Positions 36,979-45,354 of a stretch of 64,000 nucleotides of DNA are shown here, piece after piece. Position 1 is the stretch's first letter, and every line of letters begins with the position of its first letter. Origin of the DNA: G963663735 sp963663735 (GTDB lineage: Bacteria; Acidobacteriota; UBA6911; RPQK01; JAPXNP01); NCBI GenBank assembly GCA_963663735.2, contig CAXXHN010000002.1, positions 1,426,001 to 1,490,000 of the forward strand, given 5' to 3'. The notes under the pieces were generated by a model. It had not been told where the DNA came from. It saw only the letters and a list, made by a program, of their open reading frames with translations, and did not search any database. A program made the translations under genes and the position numbers.

Positions 36979-37246
36979 TATTTATCGATAGCCCCTCATG
37001 GATTGCAGAGCAGTCTCCTAAATGCTGATTACGTAACTTTTACTTTAAATTATACTTGCCGCTAAACACTGATATGTCAAGCTAATTCTGACCAGCAGCC
37101 AGGTTGAGTTTGGTTCAGCTACTCCCTGTAAAACCACCTCCCGGTATCGCCCCAGAATCATCAAGCATTTGTCTGAGACTCATGCTATGTCTTCTTCCGG
37201 CATAATCTCACCACAACAAGCTGTCCATTTTCGTGGGGGACTCCTG

Positions 37247-38071
37247 TCACGCGGACAGTGCCGATAGTCCTGTCTGGAGCAGGGTATATAACACGTACCA
37301 AAATCCGATTATCATCACTCCTCTACCCATGGAACCTCTTACGGTAATTTTTGATATTCCCAGGCCGATGAGAAAAATCGTGTAGAAAACCAGCACATCA
37401 ATCTGGGACAGAAAACCGTAAAATATTCTTGATTCACTGGAATCAACCAACCCGGCGGGATTGGTGAATACGGGATTGGCGACGTTTATACTGTCAGGAT
37501 CTGCCGCGGCCAGTACAACAGCTGAGGAAAGCACTCCTTTTACCACCCAATAGAAAAACATGGAGGCTGTAGTCACAGCCAATACTTTCGAAAATGCTGA
37601 TCCTCCTCCAGAAGGCGCGGAACTCATCCCCCGCACCCTCGCTTCATCGCCGGAAGGATTCAGCCCCACAGAGATCTCGTCGCCCGTTACAAAAATGCCC
37701 AGCACTATCAGACCCGATATAAGAAGAACATAAAAAGGAACCTTTATAACTGGGGAAACCATAGCCATGACCTTCCCATACCTGGCTACACTTTTAACCT
37801 GATTATCTATCTGCTCTTCACTCAGCCGGTCGGCAAAACTGCTTAACTGTATATTCTCCCTGGTAACCCGGGCCATATCAATTCGGCTGTACAAAACAAA
37901 GTATGTAGCTGAAACTACCAGAATGCTCAGCACCAGAGGTATGGCAAACCGAGGTCTTTTATTCAGGCCCTTAAAACAGCGGGACGGTTCGAGGAATATG
38001 TGCCAGAATGAGCCGGGTTCGTTACTATTTACACCACCTGGATCACTATTAAAACTCTCTATGTTTGCCAT
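37247..38071 (-). CDS. YIP1-family membrane protein
   Basis: A 274-residue protein with five hydrophobic segments (around residues 42-62, 108-128, 160-185, 215-240 and 250-270) and a soluble N-terminus ending FWHIFLEPSRCFKGLNKRP, the F...P...F..L...P opening typical of bacterial YIP1/DUF1282 proteins. Bacterial members often accompany transporters and are of unknown role. It ends a minus-strand run starting at 39449 (ABC ATPase, ABC membrane subunit, this gene; 53-nt gap), so it may belong to the same operon. Confidence 0.75.
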   Translation of the reverse strand: MANIESFNSDPGGVNSNEPGSFWHIFLEPSRCFKGLNKRPRFAIPLVLSILVVSATYFVLYSRIDMARVTRENIQLSSFADRLSEEQIDNQVKSVARYGKVMAMVSPVIKVPFYVLLISGLIVLGIFVTGDEISVGLNPSGDEARVRGMSSAPSGGGSAFSKVLAVTTASMFFYWVVKGVLSSAVVLAAADPDSINVANPVFTNPAGLVDSSESRIFYGFLSQIDVLVFYTIFLIGLGISKITVRGSMGRGVMIIGFWYVLYTLLQTGLSALSA

Positions 38072-38124
38072 AAATCAGCCCCACCCTATGCAATATTGGA
38101 AATCTATCCAAACTAAATCCACCT

Positions 38125-38754
38125 CTATTGAATAGCCAGCCTCGTCTTTCGTCTATATGCCACTTCGGCAAGCAGGAAAACCCCGTAATAATTAAACAAA
38201 ACGGCAACAACACTTAACTCAAATAGAATTAATCCAGTTGGTACAATTCCTAAATAATGCCCAAGGAAGAAAAGACCTAAACCTGAAATGCTACTGATTT
38301 GCTGAAGATGAATAATTTGTTCCGCTGGAAGAAATTCGGAAATCAGAAGCTGTATTTGATAATAGAAAACAATTCCATTTATTGCGCCTACCAGTATCAG
38401 GATTTCCTTTGTGCTGAATGCTGCGGCTCCGGACTGCGCAACTATAAATAATGTACTTATTCCAAAAAGCGTTAATATCATTCCAATGATCAGCATGAAA
38501 AGGTGCAGATAGGTTGCGAAACGTTTATCCGGTCCGGCCAGGGTAAAAAACAAATGTCTCCATCCTTCCTGTTTCTCCTTGGTTTTCAGGGACATTATCA
38601 GAGTTGATAGCAGAAGAGTAATCAAGCTGAAAATCCCGGCGACATTGGTTATCCCAATAAGCAGGATTATAAATACAATTAGAAATCCTTGGGCCAAAAG
38701 CATCCTGGATGAATAAAAACTCTGCTTGAAACACATCTTAATCAGGCTGATCAT
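38125..38754 (-). CDS. ABC-2-type membrane subunit (small)
   Basis: A 209-residue very hydrophobic protein with about six predicted helices. Its start overlaps the stop of the upstream ATPase gene by 4 nt (ATGA), so the two are translationally coupled. This marks it as the membrane partner of that ATPase. The short cytoplasmic loop KTKEKQEGWRHLFFTLAGPDKRF after helix 2 is typical of ABC-2-like exporters, where it contacts the ATPase. No family name is certain; substrate unknown. Confidence 0.75.
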   Translation of the reverse strand: MISLIKMCFKQSFYSSRMLLAQGFLIVFIILLIGITNVAGIFSLITLLLSTLIMSLKTKEKQEGWRHLFFTLAGPDKRFATYLHLFMLIIGMILTLFGISTLFIVAQSGAAAFSTKEILILVGAINGIVFYYQIQLLISEFLPAEQIIHLQQISSISGLGLFFLGHYLGIVPTGLILFELSVVAVLFNYYGVFLLAEVAYRRKTRLAIQ

Positions 38755-39449
38755 GAGCCTTCCTCCCCTCCTAACAGGGTCAATACCCTGTTCTTCAGCC
38801 CCCCTTCCCGATAATCTGTAATCATCAGGTCCTCGATAATCTGTCCATTCTTGATGATACTGATCCGGTCGGCCGTGGACTCTATATCGTCCAGCAAATG
38901 GGAGGAGACCAGGATTGCGGTCCCGGATTCTTTTTGGTGTTTGATCTCCCCCAGAACAAGTTCACGAATTATGGGATCGAGTCCGGAAGTGGGCTCATCC
39001 AGGATCAGGATTTCAGGGCGCCGGGCCAGGGCTAGAATAACTCCCAGCTTCACCCGGTTGCCCCGGGAAAGTTTTTTAACCCTGGCGCTGGTTTTAACCT
39101 TCAGGACTTCCACCAACCTCCGGCTTTCATCTTCATCCCAGTTAAATGCCAGATGCCTGCCCAGTTCCAGGTGATCCTTTACACTCAGGTCTTCAATCAG
39201 CTTAATTTCCTCACTCATGTAAGCAATCCTGGATGTGAGGTTTTTCTGGATCCCAGTATAGAGCTGTCCATCGACAAAAATCTCCCCGGAATAGTCACGG
39301 ATAATATTGGTCAGGCACCTGATCAGGGTGGTTTTACCGGCTCCGTTCTCTCCTACCAGAGCCAGAATTTCCCCTTTTGCCAGTGAGAATTCAGGAATAT
39401 TAAGAGTAAATTCTTCATATTCCTTCTTGAGGTTTTGCGCTCGTATCAC
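38751..39449 (-). CDS. ABC transporter ATP-binding protein (YtrB/CcmA-like)
   Basis: A 232-residue ATPase with Walker A GENGAGKTT, Q-loop AYMSEE, signature LSRGNR (Ser-Arg in place of Ser-Gly), Walker B ILILDEPTSGLDP and SSHLLDDIE switch region. It is a single-domain exporter ATPase of the type pairing with ABC-2 membrane proteins. The likely start is GTG at 39449 with GGAGGATAAGG upstream. The palindrome AACAATA-aaa-TATTGTT at 39524-39540 lies about 75 nt upstream and may be an operator. Probable operon: this gene, the membrane subunit and the YIP1 gene. Confidence 0.88.
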   Translation of the reverse strand: MIRAQNLKKEYEEFTLNIPEFSLAKGEILALVGENGAGKTTLIRCLTNIIRDYSGEIFVDGQLYTGIQKNLTSRIAYMSEEIKLIEDLSVKDHLELGRHLAFNWDEDESRRLVEVLKVKTSARVKKLSRGNRVKLGVILALARRPEILILDEPTSGLDPIIRELVLGEIKHQKESGTAILVSSHLLDDIESTADRISIIKNGQIIEDLMITDYREGGLKNRVLTLLGGEEGS

Positions 39450-39523
39450 AGTCCTTATCCTCCCTCCCTTTTGAACCGATTAAAAACGCTGTTCACTCTT
39501 CCATAAGATCCTTAATTCTTAAA

Positions 39524-39540
39524 AACAATAAAATATTGTT
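39524..39540. promoter_or_regulatory. Palindrome upstream of ABC operon
   Basis: AACAATA (39524-39530) and TATTGTT (39534-39540) form a perfect 7-bp dyad around AAA, in the AT-rich region where the ABC operon promoter should lie. It resembles the operators of small dimeric repressors (GntR/YtrA style), but no such regulator gene is adjacent. Confidence 0.4.
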
Positions 39541-39597
39541 AATACAACTAAAAAATGGAATATTTCTGGATAGTTATGTTCATCAAGCTGGATTCTG

Positions 39598-39996
39598 TTA
39601 AACCGAAGTTGATGTCAGCCGGGGCCTGAGAAATTGATAAAACTGGGTGAGGAAATAGACAGCAACACCCAATCCAATCACATTCACATCCAAAAATGAA
39701 TAATGTGAAATGATTCCGGGAAAATTAATCTGCAGGAAATGGAACAGTAGTCCAGTTACGACAGCTGTGATAACTGATTTCCTCTGAACTTCCAAAGCGA
39801 ACTGATCTCGCCTCAATGGAGTAAACGGTCTATTTTTGTCAACAATAAACCATCCGCTGTGAAGATATAACACACTGAAACCAAAACAGCCCAGAGCCCA
39901 GGCAGCGGCAATGAAATTAAAGCCCATGCTACCGAAAAAGAACAATGAGAAGATAATAACTCGAGAGATATAAAAGGGTAAGAAGGTAGTTTTCAT
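39598..39996 (-). CDS. Small membrane protein cotranscribed with XRE regulator
   Basis: A 132-residue protein with four predicted helices (about 8-28, 32-52, 76-92, 104-122). Its start overlaps the end of the XRE regulator gene by 4 nt, so expression is coupled. The layout of a small XRE regulator plus a four-helix membrane partner is common (DUF2178/DUF3796-type neighbours), but I do not recognise the membrane family with certainty. It may sense or carry out the response governed by the regulator. Confidence 0.72.
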   Translation of the reverse strand: MKTTFLPFYISRVIIFSLFFFGSMGFNFIAAAWALGCFGFSVLYLHSGWFIVDKNRPFTPLRRDQFALEVQRKSVITAVVTGLLFHFLQINFPGIISHYSFLDVNVIGLGVAVYFLTQFYQFLRPRLTSTSV

Positions 39997-40211
39997 TTTT
40001 CTGCTTCCCTTAACTGGAATAAACCATCCAGCCCTGTATCCAGAGCCTGGCTCAAGCGGAGGGCTGTTTCGATTGTCGGTAAAAACCGGCCGGTTTCGAT
40101 GGCAACAACGGACACACGTGAAATTCCACAGAGTTCTGCCAGCTGCGCTTGAGTCAAACCCAATTTTCTCCTTGTTTCCCGGATCTTATTGGACACTTGA
40201 TTGTGCGGCAT
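39993..40211 (-). CDS. XRE-family HTH regulator (YozG/Cro-like)
   Basis: A 72-residue protein consisting essentially of one helix-turn-helix domain: KIRETRRKLGLTQAQLAELCGISRVSVVAIETGRFLPTIETALRLSQAL, the small YozG/PBSX-type group. The ATG at 40211 lies 6 nt after the -10 box, so its mRNA should be leaderless. The promoter is flanked by 13-bp inverted repeats that are probably its own operators. It is coupled to the membrane protein gene downstream (4-nt overlap). Confidence 0.88.
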   Translation of the reverse strand: MPHNQVSNKIRETRRKLGLTQAQLAELCGISRVSVVAIETGRFLPTIETALRLSQALDTGLDGLFQLREAEK

Positions 40212-40260
40212 ATGTTAAGCATACTTATCATATTCCAGAATGTCAACTATACTTAACATA
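40211..40260 (-). promoter_or_regulatory. XRE promoter with flanking inverted-repeat operators
   Basis: Minus-strand TTGACA (40246-40241), 17-nt spacer, TATGCT (40223-40218); +1 is predicted on the A of the start codon. Arms TATGTTAAGCATA (40211-40223) and TATACTTAACATA (40248-40260) are inverted repeats with one mismatch, one covering the -10/start and the other just upstream of -35. Two bound dimers would close the promoter: likely autoregulation. Confidence 0.75.
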
Positions 40261-40351
40261 TTTTTCTGTATCTCGCAGCGGATCTGCGGAAGAGTCGCCA
40301 CGGACCCCGATCTTGGCTGGAGAAGTGTGGAGTGAGTTTCGCACTGACCCG

Positions 40352-41362
40352 CTACATTGCCTGGATTTTCTGCCAGAGTTCGGGATCGACCGGAATGCCT
40401 TTCCTGAGATTCTCCCTGCGGGTGGCGAGCATGCCCTGTCCGGGATAGCGCACCTTTGAAACTCCATCAAGCGGAGGGGTGTCCAGAAAATCCTGGATGA
40501 TGGCATCCACTTTTCCGTCGACTTTTTCTGCCCCCATCCGCGATACGATGTCAATGGCCATGAATACCTGTGAGACGCCGGTTTCCTCCTCGCGCTGACT
40601 GATCTCCCTGGTTGAATCGCCAGCAGCTATCAGCGAACCCATCAAATCAAGGACCAGGGCCAGGCCGGAGCCTTTCCAGTAACCGATAGGAAGAGCCCGG
40701 AATGATTCCAGGATGGTTCGGGGGTCGTTGGTCAACTCACCGTTCTCATCATAACCTCCTGCCAAGGGAAGCGTTTCTCCACGCCGCCGCAGGACTTCAA
40801 GCTTGCCATTTGAGAACTGGCTCATGGCCATATCAAGGAGAATGGGTTCCTCTCCATGAGGGATGCAGATAACCATCGGATTATTCCCGATCTTTCTCTG
40901 GGACGAACCCCACGGCGGCATAAGGGCAATCGTGTTAGTCCAGCAGATTCCAAAACATCCCGCCCCGGCAGCCTGCAGCCCGTAAGTGCCCCCCCGCATC
41001 CAGTGATTGGTGTTGCCCAGCCCAACACAGCCGAGGCCAAACTCACGCGAAAGTTCTATGGCACGTTTCATCGCCTTCTCGGCGTTGAGAGGCCCTGCCC
41101 CTCTTTTTCCGTCCCATTGCTCAATCGCTCCAAGGGACCTGACAAGTTCGGGCTCGACCTGTATGTTCACGAGGCCGGTCTTGACAGCTGTAACGAAGTT
41201 GGGGAAGCGGTTCAGCCCGTGTGAGTCGACACCATCACAGCTGTTCTCAGTGAAGATGTAGGCGCATCTCTTCGCCCTGGAGTTTTCAAATCCCAATGCC
41301 AGCAGGATTCGGGTCAGTTCCTGCCAGACCTCGTCAAAGTTTATTCTCTTCATGGATATCAT
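40352..41362 (-). CDS. dlgD: 2,3-diketo-L-gulonate reductase (YiaK/DlgD), Ldh2 family
   Basis: A 336-residue NAD(P)-dependent enzyme of the malate/L-lactate dehydrogenase (YlbC/Ldh2) family, very close in pattern to E. coli YiaK/DlgD (332 residues). Shared stretches include SHGLNRFP with catalytic His48, SLGAIEQWD, NHWMRGGTYGLQAA, GICWTNTIALMPPWG and IGYWKGSG. The E. coli enzyme reduces 2,3-diketo-L-gulonate in L-ascorbate/L-lyxose-type sugar acid use. No other yia-type genes are nearby, so it may serve a related ketoacid. GGAGAG precedes the ATG at 41362; an internal Met4 is an alternative. Confidence 0.85.
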   Translation of the reverse strand: MISMKRINFDEVWQELTRILLALGFENSRAKRCAYIFTENSCDGVDSHGLNRFPNFVTAVKTGLVNIQVEPELVRSLGAIEQWDGKRGAGPLNAEKAMKRAIELSREFGLGCVGLGNTNHWMRGGTYGLQAAGAGCFGICWTNTIALMPPWGSSQRKIGNNPMVICIPHGEEPILLDMAMSQFSNGKLEVLRRRGETLPLAGGYDENGELTNDPRTILESFRALPIGYWKGSGLALVLDLMGSLIAAGDSTREISQREEETGVSQVFMAIDIVSRMGAEKVDGKVDAIIQDFLDTPPLDGVSKVRYPGQGMLATRRENLRKGIPVDPELWQKIQAM

Positions 41363-41632
41363 GCCGTTCTCTCCGCTGCGGGGAGGGATATCTTGATGTT
41401 ATATGACATATCAGAGTTATATTTCCCTGGTATGCTTTGGTTGCCAAGCAGCTTCCATGCAATCATGAAATGTCATGCCCCCGCTTAAATTTATCCCGGC
41501 GGACATGCAATGATCGACCATTCCAGCTTGCCTGGCAGGCAGGGTAATTCCCGGTCAGTGTCCAGGATTTTCAAACAACCTGCCAGTACGAAGAGGATAA
41601 TGGAGAGGCGGAGATAACCTCCGGGCGGCAGG

Positions 41633-42163
41633 TTACTTCATATATCCCCCCGCCTCTCTCCTCAGCACTTCAATCTCCTCTTCCGGGATACCTAAAAACT
41701 GCAAAAATTGCTGATGATTATCGGGTGAGTGACTTTCAAACTGGGCATGCCATCGTCCCAGGTCCTCATCTGTGAAACCGGATGATTTCAGAAATGAAAT
41801 CCAGGTATCCTTCGTAAGCCCTTCTCCAACCGATTGCAGCTTCTTGTTCTTTAACATCCTTATAATCTGGATTTGCTGTTCCCTCAGATCAGCTATTTCA
41901 GAATTCAGCGCCTTCATTCTCGCTTCCAGCGCCGCAGTGAGACGATTCATAGAAGAATTCAAAATCTGTTTAATTTCTCTGAGAGGTATCCCAATGCGGC
42001 GATAAAGGCAAATTTTGCTAAGCTTTTCATCGTCGGCTTTCGAATAGTACCGGTATCCGTTGGCGTCCCTGAATTCCGGTTTGAGCAATTCAATCCGATC
42101 GTAATAGAGAAGAGTGCTTCTAGCCAGCCCATGTTTTTTTGATAACCTGCTTATCGTGATCAT
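41633..42163 (-). CDS. MerR-family transcriptional regulator
   Basis: A 176-residue MerR protein: N-terminal winged helix ITISRLSKKHGLARSTLLYYDRIELLKPEFRDANGYRYYS, the dimerisation coiled coil at about 75-110 (ALNSEIADLREQQIQIIRML) and a C-terminal effector region (TWISFLKSSGFTDEDL), with no cysteine cluster, so it is not a metal sensor of the MerR/CueR type. It is the second gene after the SRPBCC protein (10-nt gap). It likely controls the promoter at 42871-42901, whose 19-nt spacer is the MerR-family hallmark. Confidence 0.88.
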   Translation of the reverse strand: MITISRLSKKHGLARSTLLYYDRIELLKPEFRDANGYRYYSKADDEKLSKICLYRRIGIPLREIKQILNSSMNRLTAALEARMKALNSEIADLREQQIQIIRMLKNKKLQSVGEGLTKDTWISFLKSSGFTDEDLGRWHAQFESHSPDNHQQFLQFLGIPEEEIEVLRREAGGYMK

Positions 42164-42173
42164 TGAAGTTCTC

Positions 42174-42839
42174 TTAAGATCTTTCCCAATGCGCCTCAGG
42201 ATTGGTGAACGGGAGTTTCTGTCCTGTTTCCAGATAATGATTTATCATTCTCTGGAGATTTTCAATCAGTATTTGGTACTTCTCCTGAGAAGCCTGATCT
42301 ATATATTCTTCTCCCTGTTCATTCAAAGCTGTAATCAACTGGTTCCACTGTGCTGAGGTGGTTCCATTTCCATTGTCTGTCAATTCAATTCTGTACCGGA
42401 TCGTTCGGATCTCGTTAACACGGATGAATTCAATTAATCGATTCGGTTCATATCGAATTACAATCCAGGTCTCCGGAGGACCCTCATTAGGAAATGAAGT
42501 TACAAATACGCAATTGTCTTCAGCTATACCTGATTCGGTGTACACCACCTTACAATCCCAACCGTCGATCCAATCATACTCCCGCACCGGGCAAAGTAGG
42601 GGGAACACCTGGTCCGGGGCTCCTTTTAACAATTGTTTGGCTGTTCTGGATTCACGCCTGGTTAATTTCTTATCCATTATTGTCTCCTGGGTGATGGCCG
42701 TTGTTGACAGTTGTCCGGGTCCGGAGTTCTTACCCGCTGTTTTGCAGCTAAAATGAGGCAGATACGCCAAACTGGTCAGACTGGTCAGACGGCTTAAAAA
42801 CGTCAAAAAATATCTTCTCGAAGTCAGTTCTGTAATCAT
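42174..42839 (-). CDS. SRPBCC-fold protein with Tat-lipoprotein-like N-terminus
   Basis: A 221-residue protein. Residues ~65-200 match the SRPBCC/START ligand-binding fold (GAPDQVFPLLCPVREYDWIDGW, later WIVIRYEPNRLIEFIRV and RIELTDNGNGTTSAQW). Two in-frame starts each have AGGAG at good spacing: ATG 42839, giving a leader with SRRYFLTFL and a lipobox-like HFSC (Cys32), and ATG 42677, giving a cytosolic protein starting MDKKLTRRES. I give the longer form; the shorter is equally defensible. The fold usually binds lipids or other hydrophobic molecules. First gene of an operon with a MerR regulator. Confidence 0.75.
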   Translation of the reverse strand: MITELTSRRYFLTFLSRLTSLTSLAYLPHFSCKTAGKNSGPGQLSTTAITQETIMDKKLTRRESRTAKQLLKGAPDQVFPLLCPVREYDWIDGWDCKVVYTESGIAEDNCVFVTSFPNEGPPETWIVIRYEPNRLIEFIRVNEIRTIRYRIELTDNGNGTTSAQWNQLITALNEQGEEYIDQASQEKYQILIENLQRMINHYLETGQKLPFTNPEAHWERS

Positions 42840-43200
42840 TTATTGCTCCTGTAATAAATTTTGAAAATGCAGTCTAAACTATGAAGTTATAAACAGGTCA
42901 AGAGATTATTGGTCCTGCCTTCATGGCGAGAAATGAATGAAGCAGGCTGACAACGCCACAGGCTGACGGGCATATCAGGGGAGAAGCCATGGATCATCCT
43001 CTATTCGAAGCAGGGGTTTGAATCCAGCAGAGAAGATGATTCTCTAAATAATTGTTAATACGCATAAATTCCAGAGCAAAGACACAAGAAAAAACTGTCA
43101 AAGCATTTCCCCGCTTGATTAAAAACCGGAAGGTCTGATCTCTGAGTTAAGATCATTTTCTTTTATATATGTTCAGCAGGAAGGATTAACTCACACTGAT
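42840..43200. other. Intergenic region between nitroreductase and SRPBCC-MerR operon
   Basis: Apart from the MerR-type promoter at its left end (42871-42901), I see no gene or strong structure. CAGGCTGAC occurs twice near 42945-42975. A GGTTTGAATCC string near 43015 is not part of a tRNA. Confidence 0.4.
42871..42901 (-). promoter_or_regulatory. MerR-type promoter (19-nt spacer)
   Basis: Minus-strand TTGACC (42901-42896), 19-nt spacer, TAGACT (42876-42871), then about 31 nt to the SRPBCC start. The spacer carries an imperfect dyad (GTTTA-t-AACT-tcat-AGTT-TAGAC). Overlong spacers with a central dyad are the signature of promoters untwisted by MerR activators, so the cotranscribed MerR protein probably activates its own operon. 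Confidence 0.6.
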
Positions 43201-43734
43201 TCATCCAGAGTAGTTTTCATACCTGACCGTATCAGCGAGCGGTTTTCTTTCGCTACCATGCCTTTCCGGACTTAAAAAACCCCCGGCTGGATATCCCAGG
43301 ATCAATAAGGCAGTAGGTTCCACATATTCCGGTATGTCAAATTCACTCCTGATAATTTCCGGGTCGAACAATCCAACCATCACGCTTCCGATATTCAGCT
43401 CTCTTGCCGCCAACATCATGTGGTCACAAACAATACCTATATCCAGATCCCCTGAACATTTCCCATCGAAAGGGCGAATCAATTCATCAGTCCTATCCCG
43501 GCACACAATGAGGACGCATTGAGAGCCGAAGGTCTGGTAGGCCTTCCTGACCTTACACATATTCTCCGGGTTACGAACTACGATTATTCTCTGCGGCTGC
43601 CGGTTACAGGCGGTCGGCGCCACGCGCCCGGCGGATAAAATCCGGTGCAGATCCTCCCCGCTTATTTCCTGATCAGTAAAACCCCGTGTCGTACACCTCA
43701 TCTTTGCCAGCTCTAAAAAATCCACTTTCTTCAT
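43201..43734 (-). CDS. Nitroreductase-family FMN protein
   Basis: A 177-residue protein of the nitroreductase superfamily, short type: opening MRCTTRGFTDQEISGEDLHRILSAGRVAPTACNRQPQRIIVV (FMN phosphate-binding Arg and the APTACNRQP loop) and C-terminal PTALLILGYPAGG. Such enzymes use FMN and NAD(P)H to reduce nitro compounds, quinones or enones; the natural substrate is unpredictable. Cysteines at residues 13 and 43 near the flavin loop are unremarkable for small clostridial-type members. It is followed upstream by a dead acetyltransferase gene on the same strand. Confidence 0.85.
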   Translation of the reverse strand: MKKVDFLELAKMRCTTRGFTDQEISGEDLHRILSAGRVAPTACNRQPQRIIVVRNPENMCKVRKAYQTFGSQCVLIVCRDRTDELIRPFDGKCSGDLDIGIVCDHMMLAARELNIGSVMVGLFDPEIIRSEFDIPEYVEPTALLILGYPAGGFLSPERHGSERKPLADTVRYENYSG

Positions 43735-43751
43735 GTCTCCTTCGTTCGAGG

Positions 43752-44059
43752 TTACAGTTTATCCACTGCGCCGATCCTGATGAAAGGCAGGTACTGCTGT
43801 ATCTTCTCGTGGGGCCAGTTCCACCACTGCACCTCCCGTAATCTCTGTATTGTCTCCGTATCAAAACGACTTTTGATTATCTTCGCGGAAGTCCTCCAAC
43901 AACCATATAGGGAGGGATATCTTTTATAACGACGGCTCTCGCCCCTATTATAACGTTGTCGCCGACCGAAACACCGGACAGGATGACTGCTTCGTAGTCG
44001 ATCCAGGCGTCATTTCCAATTACGATGCCCCTGCCGCCTCGTGAGCCCTGAAGCTGCAA
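43752..44059 (-). pseudogene. Remnant of CatB/Vat-type hexapeptide acetyltransferase
   Basis: Only the C-terminal third of a xenobiotic (streptogramin/chloramphenicol) acetyltransferase is left. The left-handed beta-helix text GIVIGNDAWIDYEAVILSGVSVGDNVIIGARAVVIKDIPPY is in one frame. After VVGG the frame is lost by one base and continues in another frame as PAKIIKSRFDTETIQRLREVQWWNW to the normal ending IGAVDKL. The active-site and N-terminal part is absent upstream. It is non-functional. Confidence 0.8.
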
Positions 44060-44171
44060 CAGGAGAAAATAAGATCTGTGAAATGAGAAATGCGAACAAT
44101 TTCAGGGATGGACAACTGATCATAGATGGATATACTTTTGTTTATAGTTAATTCCAGATTGGAGCAACACG

Positions 44172-45257
44172 ATGCGCAAACCACTCAGATTATTGGTATC
44201 ACTGATCCTGATTTTCGGCTTTGTTCAAATGGAAGGTTTGGCCCAGGCAACAACTGTCCAGCTGCAAACCGCCAGCCCTGAAAAAATGGGGTTAAAGTCC
44301 GAGGTCCTGGAAAACGAACTGACTGAACTTCTTGGTGCCAATAAAACCGGTGCCGCCTGTTTACTGGTGAAAGGCAAACTGGTTTGGGAACATTACTGGG
44401 GCGATTTTGGCCCGCATTCGCGCTTTGATATTTATTCGGCCGGAAAAGCCTTTACCGGTACTGCTATCGGGTTGCTGATCGATGACGGCAAACTGACTCT
44501 TGATGAGCCGGCCTGCAAAATCCTGAAGGAATGGGATACTGAGGATAAGCGCAATATTACGATTCGTCACCTCCTGACCATGACTTCCGGTTTGAAACAG
44601 GATTATGCCGCATATACCCAAGCGGTCAATCCCACTGAAGCGATGCTGCACTGGCCCATGGAAAGGGAACCGGGTACGGCTTGGTCCTATGAGCAGGCAA
44701 CCTCTCAAGCTCTGTCTGAAATCATTACAAGAATTACCGGAAAGCAGCCCATCGTGTTTTTGCGGGAACGTATTCTCAACCCGATAGGAATCGTGGAAGC
44801 TGACTGGCTGCGTTCGCGACAGGGCGATTGCCTGGGCTGGCGCAGCGTGCTGATCAGTGCCCGTGAATTGGCCCTGATGGGACAGTTTTATCTTAATCAT
44901 GGACGCTGGGAAGGGAAACAATTACTAAGCGAAGACTTCATAGACCAGGCAACGGTCAACGATCCGCTGCTGCAAAGGATTCCAGTGGCTCCGGGCCAGG
45001 ATGATTTTCGCCGGCGCGGTTACGGCTTCCAGATATTTGTAAACAGCAACGGTATTTTTGAAGGAGTGGACAGATCAGGATACGGATTCCTGGGAGCGTA
45101 TCACAATATCTGCCTGGTGGATCCGAGTAAGGATTTCGTGTTTGTGCGGATGGTTACTCCGGAAGATCAAAGCAATCACGAGTTATACAATAATGACCTG
45201 GATGTAACGGATAAAGGAACCGCCAAGGTATGGCGGACGGTATTGTCGGCGTTTTAG
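44172..45257 (+). CDS. Exported serine hydrolase (class C beta-lactamase fold)
   Basis: A 361-residue protein with GGAG 8 nt before ATG and a signal peptide (hydrophobic residues 5-19, cleavage near GLAQA). The beta-lactamase/PBP4* fold shows Ser89-Ala-Gly-Lys92 (SxxK) in the segment RFDIYSAGKAFTG, Tyr of the second motif in WSYEQATSQ (YxQ instead of the usual YxN), and ITIRHLLTMTSGL, the standard helper region. Members include esterases, D-aminopeptidases and few true beta-lactamases; a periplasmic esterase or peptidase role is most likely. Divergent from the dead acetyltransferase. Confidence 0.82.
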   Translation: MRKPLRLLVSLILIFGFVQMEGLAQATTVQLQTASPEKMGLKSEVLENELTELLGANKTGAACLLVKGKLVWEHYWGDFGPHSRFDIYSAGKAFTGTAIGLLIDDGKLTLDEPACKILKEWDTEDKRNITIRHLLTMTSGLKQDYAAYTQAVNPTEAMLHWPMEREPGTAWSYEQATSQALSEIITRITGKQPIVFLRERILNPIGIVEADWLRSRQGDCLGWRSVLISARELALMGQFYLNHGRWEGKQLLSEDFIDQATVNDPLLQRIPVAPGQDDFRRRGYGFQIFVNSNGIFEGVDRSGYGFLGAYHNICLVDPSKDFVFVRMVTPEDQSNHELYNNDLDVTDKGTAKVWRTVLSAF

Positions 45258-45354
45258 CCCACATCTCCTGCAACCTCGCCATACAGGCTGGTGAGGAGTT
45301 CTGACCAGTAGGATGTCTCCAGGCCACCAGAACTGTACTATGCCGGAATGTATG

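Noticed and set aside
43005..43035. tRNA-like T-arm string GGTTTGAATCC
   Set aside because: Flanking bases do not form the 5-bp T stem, and no acceptor, D or anticodon arm can be drawn.
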